Part shown: positions 7,021 to 7,940 of the stretch, one piece after another
How the letters are laid out: each line of letters opens with the position of its first letter
Position numbering within the stretch: position 1 is the stretch's first letter
Assembly (NCBI GenBank): GCA_002409785.1
Contig: DHOX01000073.1
Span: 1-7,940 of the forward strand
Direction of reading: 5' to 3'
Length of the DNA: 7,940 nucleotides
Source of the DNA: Prevotella sp. UBA5379
GTDB lineage: Bacteria > Bacteroidota > Bacteroidia > Bacteroidales > Bacteroidaceae
Made by a program: the position numbers and the translations under genes
The notes under the pieces: generated by a model
Told to the model about the DNA's origin: nothing
The model's input: only the letters and a program-made list of their open reading frames with translations
Database searches by the model: none

Positions 7021-7338
7021 TTAAGCAATTACTTGTTTTACCTTAAGTTCTGTGAAATGGGTACGATGACCGATGTGCTTACGCTCGTCTTTACGGCGAT
7101 GCATCTTGAAGACCAGGACCTTGTCTCCCTTAACAACGGGATTAACCACCTCAACTACCACTTTTGCACCCTCTACTGTGGGCGCACCGACAGTTACTGC
7201 TCCATCTTTATCGACGAGAAGTACCTTGTCAAATTCAACAGTCTTACCTGTTTCGGCATCTTTAATATGATGCACGAAGAGATTTTTGCCCTCTTCAGCC
7301 TTGAACTGTTGACCGTTAATTTCTACAATTACGTACAT
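7021..7338 (-). CDS. rplU: 50S ribosomal protein bL21
   Basis: bL21 is an early-binding large-subunit protein that contacts 23S rRNA and bL20. The 105 residues match the family length. The N-terminus MYVIVEINGQQFKAEEG (1-17), VGAPTVEGAKV (50-60) and the basic C-terminal RNA-binding segment KMHRRKDERKHIGHRTHFT (78-96) identify it. That segment is usually closer to K-RRKxYxxxxGHRQ, so HRRKDERKHIGHRT is a somewhat divergent version. rplU is the first gene of the rplU-rpmA operon. Its promoter and a folded leader lie directly upstream, and its start follows an A/T-rich tract without Shine-Dalgarno. The next gene, rpmA, begins 17 bases after the TAA. Confidence 0.98.
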   Translation of the reverse strand: MYVIVEINGQQFKAEEGKNLFVHHIKDAETGKTVEFDKVLLVDKDGAVTVGAPTVEGAKVVVEVVNPVVKGDKVLVFKMHRRKDERKHIGHRTHFTELKVKQVIA

Positions 7339-7359
7339 TAATTTTTAATAAAACGGTTT

Positions 7360-7415
7360 TCTACCGCCAGGCGTCTGCCTGTTCTGACAGAACTTCTCCA
7401 AGCCTCTACGGCAAA
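7360..7415 (-). ncRNA. Structured rplU 5' leader, candidate ribosomal-protein leader
   Basis: In minus-strand RNA the segment 7409-7415 (UUUGCCG) can pair with 7360-7366 (CGGUAGA) in a 7-bp closing stem containing two G-U pairs. Inside it are the hairpins 7381-7393 (GUUCU-GUC-AGAAC) and 7368-7381 (CAGGC-AGAC-GCCUG), which share one base, and a weak 7402-7412 hairpin that competes with the closing stem. The element begins at the inferred transcription start and ends 22 bases before the ATG. Its GC content is higher than the flanking intergenic DNA. Autoregulation by bL21 is plausible, since L21 leaders are known in Firmicutes, but unproven here. Confidence 0.45.
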
Positions 7416-7422
7416 TCGGCAA

Positions 7423-7450
7423 CAAAATTACAAAAAAGATTTCAGACAAA
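7423..7450 (-). promoter_or_regulatory. Bacteroidetes-type promoter of rplU-rpmA
   Basis: An exact -7 element TAATTTTG lies on the minus strand at 7430 to 7423, with TTTG at 7450 to 7447. The 16-base spacing is shorter than the usual 19-21, so the -33 assignment is weak. The start would be near 7416-7418, giving a leader of about 78 bases. Confidence 0.55.
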
Positions 7451-7558
7451 TGTTTTACAGATTGAAATTATCTTCTGTTTAACGATTATTAACTGTCAGA
7501 TTCCTTCTCTTCGATTAAAATACTCAGCAGAAGCAACTTTCCCTAATCACCGTTCTTT

Positions 7559-7582
7559 ATCTTTGTGTTCGCGCACAAAGAT
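7559..7582. repeat. Perfect 9-bp inverted repeat overlapping TAnnTTTG-like elements
   Basis: ATCTTTGTG (7559-7567) and CACAAAGAT (7574-7582) flank a six-base loop. The plus strand contains an exact TAnnTTTG (TATCTTTG, 7558-7565). The minus strand contains CATCTTTG (7583 to 7576), one base from consensus. It may be a hairpin, an operator or a symmetric promoter pair; no good -33 element is visible on the plus strand. Confidence 0.45.
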
Positions 7583-7657
7583 GTTGATGTAAGTCAAGAA
7601 AATTAAGTCAAAGTAGTCTTATCACAAACTACAAGAGCGTCATTCATAAAAATGTTC

Positions 7658-7665
7658 TATATTTG
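7658..7665 (+). promoter_or_regulatory. Possible plus-strand -7 element (TATATTTG)
   Basis: Exact TAnnTTTG followed by CAAC, a context often seen at Bacteroidetes start sites. No TTTG or TTG lies at the right distance upstream. A chance match in AT-rich DNA is possible. If real, it would start a plus-strand transcript near 7671 that crosses both downstream hairpins. Confidence 0.35.
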
Positions 7666-7786
7666 CAACAGGCATATTTTAGTTATTGATTGTTTAGATT
7701 GGTTATTTGGTTTTATGTTTTGAATTGCAAAGGTTAAGGTTGCAAATAAATTAGGTATTAGGGATAAAAGATTGTTGAAGGATGAT

Positions 7787-7816
7787 CCGGATGGATGCGT
7801 GATACCATCCATCCGG
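7787..7816. repeat. Perfect 11-bp hairpin
   Basis: CCGGATGGATG (7787-7797) and CATCCATCCGG (7806-7816) with an eight-base loop. There is no T-run on either side, so it is not a classical terminator. It lies six bases before a second strong hairpin, which suggests a structured RNA or a paired signal. Confidence 0.6.
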
Positions 7817-7822
7817 CAATAA

Positions 7823-7859
7823 TAAGCGCAGTTACAGAGTGATTCTGAAACTGCGCTTA
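7823..7859. terminator. Strong hairpin, probable (possibly bidirectional) terminator
   Basis: TAAGCGCAGTT (7823-7833) and AACTGCGCTTA (7849-7859) form an 11-bp perfect stem. After one A-A mismatch, a CAGA/TCTG extension (7835-7838 with 7844-7847) follows. The plus side runs into CTATTTTATTA, the minus side into TTATTATT. It could end a small plus-strand RNA or a minus-strand gene entering from the right. Confidence 0.5.
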
Positions 7860-7900
7860 CTATTTTATTATCAATGTCAGTTTGATATCTATCAATTCTA

Positions 7901-7940
7901 ATGATTGATCTTTTCAAAAGCAACAAGGATGATAGTATCA
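7901..7940 (+). CDS. Possible start of an unidentified plus-strand gene (partial)
   Basis: An ATG at 7901 opens a frame (MIDLFKSNKDDSI) that runs off the window. Thirteen codons are too few to identify a family. In favour: it follows a long region with a possible plus-strand promoter and palindromic half-sites, and it would be divergent from rplU. Against: on the other strand a frame entering from the right ends in TAG at 7898-7900 (its last residues would be AFEKINH), with the hairpin at 7823-7859 suitably placed as its terminator. The two readings cannot be separated here. Confidence 0.25.
   Translation, partial: MIDLFKSNKDDSI

Larger units (their letters stand above)
7431..7900. other. 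Long intergenic region without a credible gene
   Basis: No coding frame here looks real. The only long open frame (minus strand, 7657-7926, 89 codons) runs through two strong hairpins and resembles no family I know. What it holds: a 9-bp dyad at 7559-7582; direct repeats TAAGTCAA at 7590-7597 and 7604-7611; a plus-strand TATATTTG at 7658-7665; TTGCAAA twice (7725-7731, 7740-7746); two hairpins at 7787-7816 and 7823-7859; and TATCAA/TTGATA half-sites at 7869-7909. It probably separates rplU-rpmA from a divergent gene beyond 7900. Confidence 0.6.

Noticed and set aside
7381..7393. GTTCTGACAGAAC palindrome as a repressor operator
   Set aside because: It lies downstream of the predicted rplU start and fits better as a hairpin in the leader RNA. 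An operator role is not excluded.
7725..7746. TTGCAAA direct repeats as a regulatory site
   Set aside because: Two 7-base AT-rich words 15 bases apart are easily explained by chance, and there is no other support.
7657..7926. An 89-codon minus-strand open frame upstream of rplU
   Set aside because: It spans both strong hairpins, resembles no known family, has several scattered Cys residues, and lacks a convincing start region. It looks like a chance open frame in intergenic DNA.

Overview
The window reads as a housekeeping stretch of a Bacteroidota chromosome, most likely order Bacteroidales. The evidence is the promoter grammar (exact TAnnTTTG -7 elements upstream of three genes), A/T-rich start regions that lack Shine-Dalgarno sequences at five of six genes, moderately AT-rich DNA, protein sequences of Bacteroidales type (for example the SerRS C-terminal half and the bL21 N-terminus), and the fused Nfn-type flavoprotein. 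The genus cannot be fixed from the sequence alone.

All six complete genes lie on the minus strand, so the window is read from high to low coordinates. (1) 7423-6653: an rplU-rpmA ribosomal protein operon (bL21, bL27) with its own promoter, a compact structured leader and an intrinsic terminator. (2) 6519-5092: serS (seryl-tRNA synthetase) with its own promoter and terminator. (3) 4878-2461: a 783-residue fusion of the two subunits of an NADH-dependent reduced ferredoxin:NADP+ oxidoreductase (Nfn-like), followed by a terminator. (4) 2403-1: an operon of a uridine-phosphorylase-like enzyme and mnmE (tRNA U34-modification GTPase). Their stop and start codons abut (TAAATG), and a strong inverted repeat at the window edge probably ends the unit.

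Three of the four units serve translation (ribosome assembly, tRNA charging, tRNA wobble modification). The fourth is redox metabolism typical of anaerobes. No mobile element, CRISPR array, tRNA or rRNA gene is visible.

The right end (about 7431-7900) is a 470-base stretch without a credible gene. It holds several hairpins, plus-strand TAnnTTTG matches, and repeated TATCAA/TTGATA half-sites in front of a possible plus-strand gene that begins at 7901 and runs off the window. The best candidates for undescribed biology are the rplU leader, whose predicted fold starts almost at the inferred transcription start and stops just before the ribosome landing site, and the hairpin-bearing transcript that may start near 7671. 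Neither is proven by sequence alone.
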